Below, in pieces: positions 37,238 to 45,369 of a DNA stretch of 64,000 nt. Within the stretch, counting starts at the first letter, position 1; each line of letters begins with the position of its first letter. Source of the stretch: Salicibibacter cibarius (lineage in GTDB: Bacteria; Bacillota; Bacilli; Bacillales; Marinococcaceae); contig NZ_CP054705.1 in assembly GCF_016495725.1 (NCBI RefSeq), positions 4,154,001 to 4,218,000 on the forward strand, in the 5' to 3' direction. The notes under the pieces are model-generated. The model was not told the DNA's origin. It made no database searches and saw nothing but the letters and a program-made list of their open reading frames with translations. The position numbers and the translations under genes are program-made.

Positions 37238-38499
37238 CAGGCGCGTTGATTTACCATTAAATTCCATATAATTACTTACGTAGGTGTCATGTTCTTCCTG
37301 TCATCTAGAAATTGAGCTAAGGTGTCTTTGACTTCCAATGGTGATGTACCAAGGATCAATTCCCGTGCAAATTGAATGAACGTACGCCGGGTCATCCGCC
37401 ATACAGGTGCCAGCTGGTTGTATAAAAATCGCAGGACCATATAAACCATGATGGCGCAAAATAATTGCCCATAGACCGCATTCGGCGTCGTTCCAAAGAA
37501 GTGATTCAGATTCAAGTGTTGTTTGAGAAAGCGGTGAAAAAGCTCGATCTGCCAGCGTGCCTTATAGAGATCGGCGATATCTTCGGCAAAAAGGGTGCTG
37601 AGGTTTGTGGCCACCCGAAGGGTATTCCCTTCATCATCATAAAAACAAACGATACGAAACCGGTGATTGGACTGCTTCTTCCCTTTCCCTATTTTCGCTG
37701 AATAATCATCGAAAACTCTGGAATGTTCAGACGTTACACGTGGGATAGGCTCCCGCTCTTCGGTATAGATGGACGTTTTCAAGCGGATCACAAAGCCTTT
37801 GTCCTCGTCTTCAAGGTTATCGAAATCACGGATGGTGGCATAGGCGCGGTCTCGAACAGATGTGATCAATTGGTGCGAAAATGAATGAGCAACAGCCGCA
37901 TCATGCGTCAATCCTTTGGAAGCCTCCACTTGGATCGGAAGCAGCGTATCCACACGGAAAAATGTATGCATTTTAACGCCGTTACGTTTCCCGTGATAAG
38001 GCGCCCATGGGAGCCGGTTTTCGCCTACGGTCATCGTCGTTGAATCCAGCGCTGCCAACGAAACCGGCAAGTCCATGGAACGACGAGTTTCCCGATTGAA
38101 ACGGGAACCTAAAAGCTCCAGTATCTCTTTGACGGCTTCATAAGGAAGGATGCTAGCTTTTGTCGATAACGTCGTGTGATCAACGGCTTTGAGGCTCGGA
38201 TCAATTTTGAGTTTGTTCTCGCTTTCACGGTAATTTTGCCATTGTTCACTTGACGCCAATAGCCAAAAGAAAATTTGATCGGTTCCCAGCCATTTTCGCC
38301 CGACTTCTTGGTAATCATGTGAACGAAGAATGTTCTCGATTTCTTCCATCGACACGAAGGATTTAAAAACCTTTAAAAGTGTGTTAGATTGTCCCATGAA
38401 GGCATCACTCCTTTGGTAGGGTTTACCTTTATGGTCATAGTGATGCCTTCATTTTTTTAAGTCATTTGCTTGGATAACTTTGGCTAATCAACGCGCCTG
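37238..38499 (-). mobile_element. IS4-family insertion sequence with 9-base target duplication
   Basis: Terminal repeats CAGGCGCGTTGATT (37238-37251) and AATCAACGCGCCTG (38486-38499) are perfect inverses. TTCCTATAC stands directly on both sides (37229-37237 and 38500-38508), a 9-base target duplication as expected for IS4-type elements. The element is 1262 bases and carries one intact transposase. A decayed relative lies at 29.8-30.3 kb. Confidence 0.93.
37276..38397 (-). CDS. IS4-family transposase with DUF4372-like N-terminus
   Basis: The 373-residue product has the N-terminal domain common in IS4-family elements, then LAALDSTTMTVGENRLPWAP (first catalytic Asp), SVRDRAYATIRDFDNLEDEDKGFVIRL (second Asp) and LYKARWQIELFHRFLKQHLNL with the Y-(2)-R-(3)-E-(6)-K signature of the IS4 group. 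Intact. It sits in an element with perfect ends and a clean target duplication, so it may be recently active. Confidence 0.92.
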   Translation of the reverse strand: MGQSNTLLKVFKSFVSMEEIENILRSHDYQEVGRKWLGTDQIFFWLLASSEQWQNYRESENKLKIDPSLKAVDHTTLSTKASILPYEAVKEILELLGSRFNRETRRSMDLPVSLAALDSTTMTVGENRLPWAPYHGKRNGVKMHTFFRVDTLLPIQVEASKGLTHDAAVAHSFSHQLITSVRDRAYATIRDFDNLEDEDKGFVIRLKTSIYTEEREPIPRVTSEHSRVFDDYSAKIGKGKKQSNHRFRIVCFYDDEGNTLRVATNLSTLFAEDIADLYKARWQIELFHRFLKQHLNLNHFFGTTPNAVYGQLFCAIMVYMVLRFLYNQLAPVWRMTRRTFIQFARELILGTSPLEVKDTLAQFLDDRKNMTPT

Positions 38500-38750
38500 T
38501 TCCTATACATATATTATTAAATATATGTTCCGTGTTAGGAATGTCCTTAAATCATGAATAAAGTCCTGTTTTTCTGCTGTTAAACGCCACATCTCATCCG
38601 ATTCTCTGAAATTCGGCACCTTTCATCGTTTCATCACGGAATCAGGTTTCAATTGAGCAATTTAATCACCGTATCCTTACTGGATGAATTTTCAGACATC
38701 CATGACTGCACACTAAACCCAACAGTAGAGCTCGCCGCAATCAATAATTA

Positions 38751-39506
38751 CTAATCGCTCTTATAGCCTAATTTGCATGAAATTTCTTGAGAACTAACAA
38801 GTAAATATTTTATTATGTTTGAAAGGTTTGCCTCATTGTATCTTTGCATTGGACCAGCAACTGTTATCCCGGCTATAAGCTTTCCCTTATGATTTTTTAA
38901 AGGAGCAGACACTGAAAATGCTCCAGGTATCCTTTCTTCTATTGACACCGCATATCCTTGTGATTTAATATCATCCAGATCCTGTTTAAGTTTGTGTTCA
39001 GTAATGTGGGGAAATAAGCCTATTTCTGTTTCTATTATCTTATTTATTTCTTCATATTCCATGTTAGCTAGCAAAGATTTTCCGGATGAACTTTCAAATA
39101 AACTATTACGTGACCCTACTCTTACAAAATTACGAATGACTTCAGTGCTTGGAAGCTGTTCTATACATACCCTCTCACCCCCTTCAACAATATTAAGTTC
39201 TACTGTTTCATTTGTCTCTTTGTTTAACTTTCTCAATTCGGGCAATGCTATTTTACGTATCTCCATATTCTCTAAAAAAACTTCACTCAGCAACAACAGT
39301 TTTGGGCCTAAACAATATTCTTGAGTTTGCTGATCGTGAATGACCATTTGCTTTTTTTCCAATGTAGAAAGTAAACGGTGAACTGTACTCGTAGATAATT
39401 GGACTTTATCACTAATATTGCTTAGCTTCAAAGATGGTGTTTCGTAATCAAAACAATATAAGATATCTATGGCTCTACTTACTGAATTAACATATTTTGA
39501 TTCCAT
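38751..39506 (-). CDS. IclR-family transcriptional regulator
   Basis: The 251-residue product has the N-terminal winged helix (VSRAIDILYCFDYETPSLKLSNISDKVQLSTSTVHRLLSTLEKKQM) and a C-terminal GAF-like ligand domain with SSGKSLLANM, GYAVSIEERIPGAFSVSAPL and IAGITVAGPMQRY. IclR proteins commonly control catabolism of carboxylic and aromatic acids. It lies upstream of the hydro-lyase, tctCBA and lyase genes in the same direction, separated from them only by two insertion sequences, and is their likely regulator. Confidence 0.92.
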   Translation of the reverse strand: MESKYVNSVSRAIDILYCFDYETPSLKLSNISDKVQLSTSTVHRLLSTLEKKQMVIHDQQTQEYCLGPKLLLLSEVFLENMEIRKIALPELRKLNKETNETVELNIVEGGERVCIEQLPSTEVIRNFVRVGSRNSLFESSSGKSLLANMEYEEINKIIETEIGLFPHITEHKLKQDLDDIKSQGYAVSIEERIPGAFSVSAPLKNHKGKLIAGITVAGPMQRYNEANLSNIIKYLLVSSQEISCKLGYKSD

Positions 39507-39826
39507 GCATATGCTCTCCGTTCATTCCATTATACAAGATGGTATTCCATTTCTATTATTAAAAAGTTTATACCATTCTTTATAATCTGTCAACACTAAA
39601 TATTTTGGAATTTTTGCTCTGTAACGTTTTTTAGGGTTCGATCCAAAAAAAATAAAGCGGCTGTTCCCTCACAAAATGTATTCAAATAGATAAAAGCGTA
39701 CATTTACATTCAGGACATTTGTCCGGTTAATAGCTCTTTCATTCGCAGGGATGCTCCCTTGATTTCGTTTTCCGTTTTATTCCTTTTAGGTCGATCGTGG
39801 TTACTTTCAGGACATTTTTCCGCCTC
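39507..39826. other. Gap between iclR and the DUF1670 pair
   Basis: The iclR-side part holds the operator-like site at 39539-39550. The other side holds the first copies of the GGACATTTGTCC repeat and an open stretch continuing the broken DUF1670 frame. This is the apparent left border of the conjugative element. Confidence 0.45.
39539..39550. promoter_or_regulatory. IclR-type operator candidate
   Basis: ATGGTATTCCAT, with arms ATGG and CCAT, lies 33 bases upstream of the iclR start among further ATTCCAT and ATACCATT half-sites (39525-39580). IclR proteins often repress their own gene through such sites. Confidence 0.45.
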
Positions 39827-39893
39827 TCACTCAGGGTTATTGTCCGGCTTTAAATGTCCTGTGCTTGTTTCATTATGGTCCGGACATTTGTCC
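39713..39893. repeat. Repeated short palindrome GGACATTTGTCC
   Basis: Copies stand at 39713-39724 (exact), 39810-39821 (GGACATTTTTCC) and 39882-39893 (exact); at 39841-39859 the two half sites TGTCC and ATGTCC flank a GC-poor spacer. Related half sites occur upstream of the paired gene, at 41461-41468, 41513-41521 and 41545-41553. They overlap the 3' extension of a broken DUF1670 gene, where they encode DKCPD/EKCPE-like words, so they may be coding repeats, protein-binding sites, or both. Confidence 0.5.
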
Positions 39894-40636
39894 GCAAAAA
39901 GTGTTGGATGATGTCTCTTTAAAATCGCGATATATTGGTCGATCACCTTCTTTCCTCGCCCTGTGAGGTGGCTAATATCGCCTTAATCAATGTTCCTGCG
40001 GACGAGGAATTTGACCTTGTCGTAGTCCTTAATATATCGGTCGACCGCCTCTAGGCTATGATGCGTGCGCTTCGCAATATCAGGGGGCGGCACTTGTTGC
40101 TCATAGAGCTCAATGATGATTTTCTTGTGCGTCACGCCGGGACCGATATCTAACTGGTTGCCCTTGATCGGAAGGATGATTTGATGCCCTTCCTGATATT
40201 CTTGAATGCGCTTAGAGACCGTAAGCGTTGATCGGTTGACCATGAGCGACAGCTCTTCAAGAGAGGAGCCGCCCTCCTTGTTCAAAGGCGGCGTTAATGA
40301 GCCGGACAATCCGTGCCTGATCCCGTTTTGTGCTTTTTTCAGGTCTTCTTCGGTCACCAACGGCAAGTCGATGCGCTGCGCTTTGTAGTCTTCGATTTTT
40401 TGACCGAGTTTCGGTTTTTCATTTTCGCTGGAGGTGGTGATCCAGGTCAGGTTGCCAAAGCTTGTTTCATGGCGCATCGGGTAAAATTCATCCCGTAGTT
40501 GACAAATATCATCCGCGATCAATTCAATAACCTTATGGCTGCCGATCAGTTTATATTCGGACTCCAGCATTTCCATCAAGGCGCTGCGAAAGGTACGCTT
40601 GGCAAAACCGCTCTGGGTGGCTTTTTGTTTCTTCAT
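39827..40636 (-). pseudogene. DUF1670 family protein, second gene, internal stop
   Basis: The first 217 codons encode a DUF1670 protein: LSLMVNRSTLTVSKRIQEYQ (HTH-like), ILPIKGNQLDIGPGVTHKKI (family hallmark) and PDIAKRTHHSLEAVDRYIKD. A TAA at 39983 follows VRRNID, but the same frame goes on as GDISHLTGRGKKVIDQYIAI, which is the expected family C-terminus, to a stop at 39827. So the gene is interrupted by a nonsense codon. Its ATG overlaps the preceding DUF1670 gene by four bases. The function of the family is not known; the HTH-like parts suggest nucleic-acid binding. Confidence 0.72.
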
Positions 40637-41457
40637 GCCTTCGGCGCCCCTTTTTTTCCTTTCGCCATGGGGGCGGAAGGGTTGGATGACGTCACAAGAT
40701 CTTCAATCCGATCGGCATATTCCGGAATGTTGTAGTCTCGGTATAGCGCTACATATTCATTGGCTAAGCGCTCGGAAATCCCTGCCATGTGCGCGGTTTC
40801 AGCAGCTGTTAACCCTTTCTTTGAGCAGGTGACCACGCGGCCAAAATCTCTTAAATAACGCTTGATCGCTGAGATCGAATGGCGCGTCCTCCGGGCAATC
40901 ACAGAATACGTGAGATACTGCAAGTACAAGCCGACAATCCAGACCTTATGCGAAAGGGTGGGGCCAATATCATGATAGGCGCCTCTCGTTTGCACACGAA
41001 CCTTTTGCTGGGTAGAGTGCCTGTATGTCTCGGCGAATGGTGCGGACATCCACGCTGAGTAGGTCTGAGAGGCCTTCTTGGGTGAGAATCCCACCTTGGT
41101 CCAGTGCCTCTTCCGTGATGCGGATGATGCGTATGTGTCGCAACGATTTTGTCCCGTGAATGCGGCGAACATCCTGATCTTCTTTGCCGCTGTCCAAGGT
41201 TAAAACCACTGTCGCCATGGGAAGTTTTCTCAAGCGTGGCCCGTGCTTGGCATGAACGGCAATCACTTGTCGGCTGATCTGGCCAGGATCCGTTTCTCGA
41301 TCAAGATCCCAACGATGAAGTTCATATTTCTCTTTCACTGTTTCCATGATTTCGCTTCGGCGGTCTTGGGGGAAAATTCAAATTGATGCGTTAAGGTTTC
41401 AAACAGTTGGCTGCCTCTTGATTTAGACTCAAGGCGCTTGTAAATGGCTTTTTCCAT
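40633..41457 (-). pseudogene. DUF1670 family protein, first gene, two frameshifts
   Basis: Three frames join to one DUF1670 protein. It starts at ATG 41457 (GGGAGG upstream) with MEKAIYKRLESKSRGSQLFE, shifts at the five-C run (41368-41372) to QDRRSEIMETVKEKYELHRW, continues through EGLSDLLSVDVRTIRRDIQA (HTH) and shifts again at the four-A run (41003-41006) to VRVQTRGAYHDIGPTLSHK, then RRTRHSISAIKRYLRDF and the HTH-like TAAETAHMAGISERLANEYV. Both shifts are single-base homopolymer changes. It is paired with a second DUF1670 gene downstream. Function unknown. Confidence 0.7.
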
Positions 41458-41494
41458 CTCATTTGTCCTCCCGTGTTCTCAACTCCCGCTGCTT

Positions 41495-41513
41495 ACTTAC
41501 TAGTTTAGTAAGT
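41495..41513. promoter_or_regulatory. Inverted repeat in the DUF1670 promoter region
   Basis: ACTTACTAGTTTAGTAAGT has perfect seven-base arms around a five-base loop and lies about 40 bases upstream of the first DUF1670 start. It could be an operator. GGACA-type half sites flank it. Confidence 0.45.
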
Positions 41514-41533
41514 TTGTCCGGAAGTGTCGAACG

Positions 41534-41846
41534 TCATTTTGGGCGGACAAATGCACTCATTTTCATCACCAAATCCGCCCCAAAATCATTGGAACGTTTC
41601 GTTTCTTTCACGGATCGATAACCTAATCCTTTAAACAGTTAGCCTAAAAAGCACTCAATTTGATGGCCGTCCATGCGATCGATCGAACGAATGCCGTTCC
41701 GAATCACTCGTTGAAACGCTTGTTTCTCTCGACGACGTTTCATCCAATTTCTCATCCACCACACAAGACCAGTCATGGCCAATGGGAAGGTGAATAAAAT
41801 AAAGGCCAATAAGAAAAATATTGATGTTCGTACTTCCGTCTGTCAT
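41534..41846 (-). pseudogene. Relic of a membrane-anchored Mrr-type restriction endonuclease
   Basis: Starting after a good ribosome site (GGAGGGAGC-ATG, 41846) the frame must shift early; then it reads SIFFLLAFILFTFPLAMTGL, a membrane helix, a basic stretch (MKRRREKQAF), then IRSIDRMDGHQIECFLG, the entry motif of the Mrr-type nuclease domain. A TAA at 41639-41641 interrupts it, after which the same frame continues LFKGLGYRSVKETKRSNDFGADLV, the first catalytic Asp strand, before a stop at 41534. The Q-x-K strand is missing. A dead defence or element-stability nuclease. Confidence 0.6.
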
Positions 41847-41893
41847 GCTCCCTCCTCCTTTCATCGCTCGTCATCGTCCACGCATAGAGATTT

Positions 41894-42877
41894 CTATGAT
41901 CGTTCCAGTTCCGTATCCTTGACTTGGGACGGTTGAGCTTCTTTCAATCGCTGCTGTTCGATGGCCACATTTTTTTGTAACTGTTCATTCCAATCTTTTT
42001 CCTTGGGTAAATCGATTTTGCCAACCCGCTCTCCGTCCTGATTGATATAGTTTTGCAGTACATCTTTTAATCCGTGCGCAAAATCACGGCCGGATGCATC
42101 ATTGTCCACGGCAATAATAACTTGTTTTGGCGGATAGCCATCTTTGTTCATCCGGTTCATTTCCGCACTCACCGTATGTCGTTTTAAGCCAGACATGGAA
42201 AGTATGCGTGCGTTTTGAATGTCTCCCTTTTTTTCACTCCAATAAGATAAAGCATCGACGGAACTCTCAAACACATAAAGCGTTTTCGGTTTGCCAATAT
42301 CAAAGGTAAAACCGGCGTTTCCCTGACTATTTTTATCAATGCCTTTAAACCAATCGCCGTTGCGAGCCGTCGGTTGCGTGCCTTGCCGCTCGGCACCAAT
42401 GACCTCTCCTTGCTGTTTCCACTTATAAACGACGTTTCCTCGCTTGTCTTGGGCCAAATAATCCTTTCGTTCCAACCAATCCACCACTTTTGGATGGATG
42501 TTTCGATCCTGGGTTAAATACTGATGCATCCGCGTCGTATCGCTCTCCTCGTAGTGAACAGGATATCGGTAGGGTTCAGCCGATTTTTTTTCCGATGGCG
42601 GCCGTTCCTTTTCTTTATAATTGCTGTTCGTAATATCTCTAACGGCTTCTGGGAAAGACATGCCATAATACATCTGCGCAAAGTTAATGACGCCGGCACC
42701 TTTTTTGCCTCTCGAGTTCCACGCATACATTTGGTCACGGATTATTAAACTATCATGCTCTGTATTCCGGTAGTAATGACCTTCCTTCTTAAAGGTTTCG
42801 CCTTTCGCCTCCAAGTAGTCTAATAGATCCACACGTTTGGCACGTTCCACTTGATCTGTACGGACACGGCCTCCCAT
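41894..42877 (-). CDS. DUF3991/Toprim domain protein (primase-like)
   Basis: The 327-residue product starts with a DUF3991 region, a degenerate primase-type zinc-binding fold (VDLLDYLEAKGETFKKEGHY, WNSRGKKGAGVINFAQMYYG), and has a Toprim domain: FESSVDALSYWSEKKGD with the catalytic Glu and QVIIAVDNDASGRDFAHGLKD with the D-x-D pair. Such proteins are common on Firmicute plasmids and conjugative elements next to mob genes and are thought to act on DNA during transfer or re-establishment. It is the last intact gene of the mob region, separated from ArdC by a hairpin. Confidence 0.88.
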   Translation of the reverse strand: MGGRVRTDQVERAKRVDLLDYLEAKGETFKKEGHYYRNTEHDSLIIRDQMYAWNSRGKKGAGVINFAQMYYGMSFPEAVRDITNSNYKEKERPPSEKKSAEPYRYPVHYEESDTTRMHQYLTQDRNIHPKVVDWLERKDYLAQDKRGNVVYKWKQQGEVIGAERQGTQPTARNGDWFKGIDKNSQGNAGFTFDIGKPKTLYVFESSVDALSYWSEKKGDIQNARILSMSGLKRHTVSAEMNRMNKDGYPPKQVIIAVDNDASGRDFAHGLKDVLQNYINQDGERVGKIDLPKEKDWNEQLQKNVAIEQQRLKEAQPSQVKDTELERS

Positions 42878-43010
42878 ACCGTATTCCCTCCTTTTTAAAC
42901 ATGTTTTGTAAACCTCAAAATATTCATGTTTTCAGAAACATACCTTTTTTGTTTTCAAGGCATTGGCATTATTGAGATTGAACCCATACATGTCGGATAT
43001 CATAAAAATG

Positions 43011-43047
43011 AAAGGCATAAGGACAAAGATATCCTTATGCCTTTTTT
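43011..43047 (-). terminator. Hairpin terminator after the ardC gene
   Basis: AAAGGCATAAGGA (43011-43023) pairs with TCCTTATGCCTTT (43032-43044) around eight bases, followed by T-rich sequence on both strands. It lies immediately downstream of the ArdC-type gene on the minus strand and before the Toprim gene. Confidence 0.75.
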
Positions 43048-43051
43048 GCTA

Positions 43052-44650
43052 TTACATATCAGGTTCCGGCCCTTTAATACCTGTTTGCGTGCCGGTGCTG
43101 ATGGGTGATGTGGCCACCGGATCTTTTTGTTCTCGACGTTCCCGTTCATTCGAGCGCTCAGCGCTTTTCTGCGACGTTTTTCCTTCGTCCTTGCTGTATT
43201 CATCCAATTGCTTTTCAAGGGAATCTAAGCGTTTCTGACCTTGCTCAGACAAGGGTAATTCTTTGATCTCTTGCAACGATTCTTTCTTCAATGCATAAAC
43301 CGTTTGTGGATCATGGTTCTTCTCAAATTCTTTCATGCGCTGCCAGCGATCCTGTTGGTCGCCGGATTCTTCTCGGTCTAATTGCTTACCAACCCCCGGT
43401 TCAATTAAGCTCATAATTTCGCGTTTATAATGATCTTTAAAATTTAGGTGTTCCGCGCTTTTTTCCTCTTTATTAAACGGACCTGCGTTTCGTTCATTGG
43501 CATGCATTTCGTTGCGACAGGCTTTAAGCAACGGGCTTTCTTGACGGGTCAAAGTTGGTTTTTCTCGTTCCTCCGCGTCCAACGATCGTTTGTGTTCATC
43601 GTGAGCTGTTACCGGGGATTGGTCAGGGTGCTCTTTCTCCGTGGCGCGTTTTGTTTGATGAATCATTGCATTTTCCCCTTTCGTTTCCTCTTTGGCTTGG
43701 GATTGATCTTTTTCCAAGGCTTGGTCAAGTGTTCGCTCCATCGTCGTGATAAACTTATGAGACGTATCCTGGACCTCTTTGAGTAATTGCTGATGATCGT
43801 TAAAGGTGCGGTTTTTCGTCCAATGTTTGAGGTAATCCAACGAGTAATCTGACGTATCCACGCCGAAATGAGACGCTACCGTGTAGGCGGTCATTTCTGC
43901 CTGAAACTCTTTCTCCGGTCGTAAATACTGATGGGCGGTTTCAGTCGTGTGCAGTTTCGCATGGCATAACTCATGCAAGAGTGTTTTGACGTTCTGTCGT
44001 TCATCATTACGCGGATTTAAAGCCACCTCCTTTGTGTGGGTATAGCTAACGCCTTTGGCAGCGCCTAACTCTTGCTTAGGGTCCACAATCGAAATGCCAT
44101 TTTCTTTCGCAATGGCTTCCATGCCTTTGCGAAGTTGACCATAATCCTGAACCTTTCCCTCCATCCATTTATTGGGAAAGATAGAGGGCAAATCAGCTCG
44201 AGTGGCTGACGTCTGGCTGATATCAAAGACGGTTCCCGTTGAAAACACAAGACGGCCATCTCGTTTAGGGAGATGACCGTCTTGAATGTGTGTTTGTTCT
44301 TCTTTTGTCGCATGTTTAACGGATTTCCATGTGCCTTCCTCGTTCTGAAATTGCTCGCCAAGCTGTTGGGGGACCAAGATTTTGAAGCCTTTCTCTCCCT
44401 TTTGCACGGGGAAACCTTTATCTTTCCAAAACTTATAGGAGCCAACGGCTTCGGCACCCGGAAATTGCGATTGCATGAGTTGGACATTATTCCGAGAGTA
44501 GTTGTGAAATTGCCCCATAAACCGCAAATATGTTTTCATTTGATCTTCAGAATAGAAATGATTGGCCACGTTTTCTTCCATGCCCCTTGTCAGTTCCTCG
44601 ACTTCTTGTTTTATTGCTTCCGGCGATTTTTTCGATCTAGTCCTCGCCAT
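43052..44650 (-). CDS. ArdC-type antirestriction/zincin protein
   Basis: About 532 residues. The N-terminal half is an ArdC-like ssDNA-binding domain (FMGQFHNYSRNNVQLMQSQFP, GSYKFWKDKGFPVQKGEKGFKILVP), followed by a metallopeptidase-type domain with HELCHAKLHT, the H-E-x-x-H zinc motif, and a downstream Glu-rich helix (EKEFQAEMTAY). The C-terminal 230 residues are charged and low in complexity. ArdC proteins travel on conjugative DNA and protect incoming strands from host restriction. The ATG at 44650 is used; it overlaps the end of the preceding gene. Confidence 0.88.
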   Translation of the reverse strand: MARTRSKKSPEAIKQEVEELTRGMEENVANHFYSEDQMKTYLRFMGQFHNYSRNNVQLMQSQFPGAEAVGSYKFWKDKGFPVQKGEKGFKILVPQQLGEQFQNEEGTWKSVKHATKEEQTHIQDGHLPKRDGRLVFSTGTVFDISQTSATRADLPSIFPNKWMEGKVQDYGQLRKGMEAIAKENGISIVDPKQELGAAKGVSYTHTKEVALNPRNDERQNVKTLLHELCHAKLHTTETAHQYLRPEKEFQAEMTAYTVASHFGVDTSDYSLDYLKHWTKNRTFNDHQQLLKEVQDTSHKFITTMERTLDQALEKDQSQAKEETKGENAMIHQTKRATEKEHPDQSPVTAHDEHKRSLDAEEREKPTLTRQESPLLKACRNEMHANERNAGPFNKEEKSAEHLNFKDHYKREIMSLIEPGVGKQLDREESGDQQDRWQRMKEFEKNHDPQTVYALKKESLQEIKELPLSEQGQKRLDSLEKQLDEYSKDEGKTSQKSAERSNERERREQKDPVATSPISTGTQTGIKGPEPDM

Positions 44651-44915
44651 GGTTCCATCCCCGATCGGCGGCCTCAATCAGTTCTTCCATCTCCGCCTCG
44701 TGATAATTTCGGCCCACGTCCAGCACCATCTTTTTCGTTTTCGTATCAAACAGGATCAACAAATTCTCTTGGTTGACTAAATGCTGTTCCAAGGCAGCTT
44801 TATCCGCCGCGTCAATTTCAATTGTATAACGGGTATCGCCGACTAAAATCTCAACATCATGATCCCCTAAACTTTCAAACACACCCACTTCGTAGCGTTC
44901 ATCCAGAAAAAACAT
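44637..44915 (-). CDS. Small conserved mobilisation-region protein, unknown function
   Basis: A 92-residue acidic protein starting MFFLDERYEVGVFESLGDHD with an alternating beta pattern and a helix near the end (YHEAEMEELIEAADRGWNHG). No motif is recognised. It starts directly after the stop of the ribbon-helix-helix gene and overlaps the ArdC gene start by 14 bases, so all three are likely translated together. A role in the relaxosome or in ArdC regulation is inference from position only. Confidence 0.65.
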   Translation of the reverse strand: MFFLDERYEVGVFESLGDHDVEILVGDTRYTIEIDAADKAALEQHLVNQENLLILFDTKTKKMVLDVGRNYHEAEMEELIEAADRGWNHGED

Positions 44916-45359
44916 TTACACTCCTCCTTCTGTTTGCTTTGCTTTTCGACTCTCTTCCCAATCCATTTTTTTCTGCCTTTGATGGGCGATTCGCTCTTTG
45001 ATTTCATCTTTGGCAATGCTCACCGGTTGACTTTCCATGTTCGATGTTGTGATAAGGTGATCCTCGTTCATAAGCATGCCATTCATAAGTTCAATGAGAA
45101 TCTGCGTATTTCGATCAGCATTATTTACCCCCAGTTGTAGTTTCTTTAATTCAGCGTCAAATACCTGTCGGAATTGTTCGGCGGCCATATTCATGATCGC
45201 TCGATTAGAACGATCTTCAATCTTCCAGGCTTCATGCTCTTGGATGATTTTTTCCAACGCTTGCCCGTTGTAGGTTATATCGTGCTGCTCCCGGTAATCA
45301 TCGATATAGTCCATCACGTGCGGAAGCACACGGAGATTCATGCGTTTACGTTCACTCAA
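44916..45359 (-). CDS. Ribbon-helix-helix relaxosome-type protein
   Basis: The protein opens SERKRMNLRVLPHVMDYIDDYREQ, a probable ribbon-helix-helix DNA-binding start, followed by a long helical region (ALEKIIQEHEAWKIEDRSNR) and a basic tail (IKERIAHQRQKKMDWEESRK). It follows the relaxase and may act with it at oriT. I chose TTG 45359, preceded by AGGTAGGG; starts at ATG 45380 or TTG 45386 in the same frame are possible but lie inside the relaxase gene without a ribosome site. Confidence 0.68.
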   Translation of the reverse strand: MSERKRMNLRVLPHVMDYIDDYREQHDITYNGQALEKIIQEHEAWKIEDRSNRAIMNMAAEQFRQVFDAELKKLQLGVNNADRNTQILIELMNGMLMNEDHLITTSNMESQPVSIAKDEIKERIAHQRQKKMDWEESRKAKQTEGGV

Positions 45360-45369
45360 GGGTTCTTCC

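Noticed and set aside
41003-41372. Programmed frameshifting in the DUF1670 gene
   Set aside because: Neither site matches a known slippery heptamer in phase, and two shifts in opposite senses plus a nonsense codon in the partner gene fit decay or sequence error better.
41655-41864. 69-codon frame starting at a good ribosome site
   Set aside because: Its protein has no sense beyond the first codons, while the neighbouring frame encodes a helix and Mrr-type motifs; it is the shifted start of that relic.
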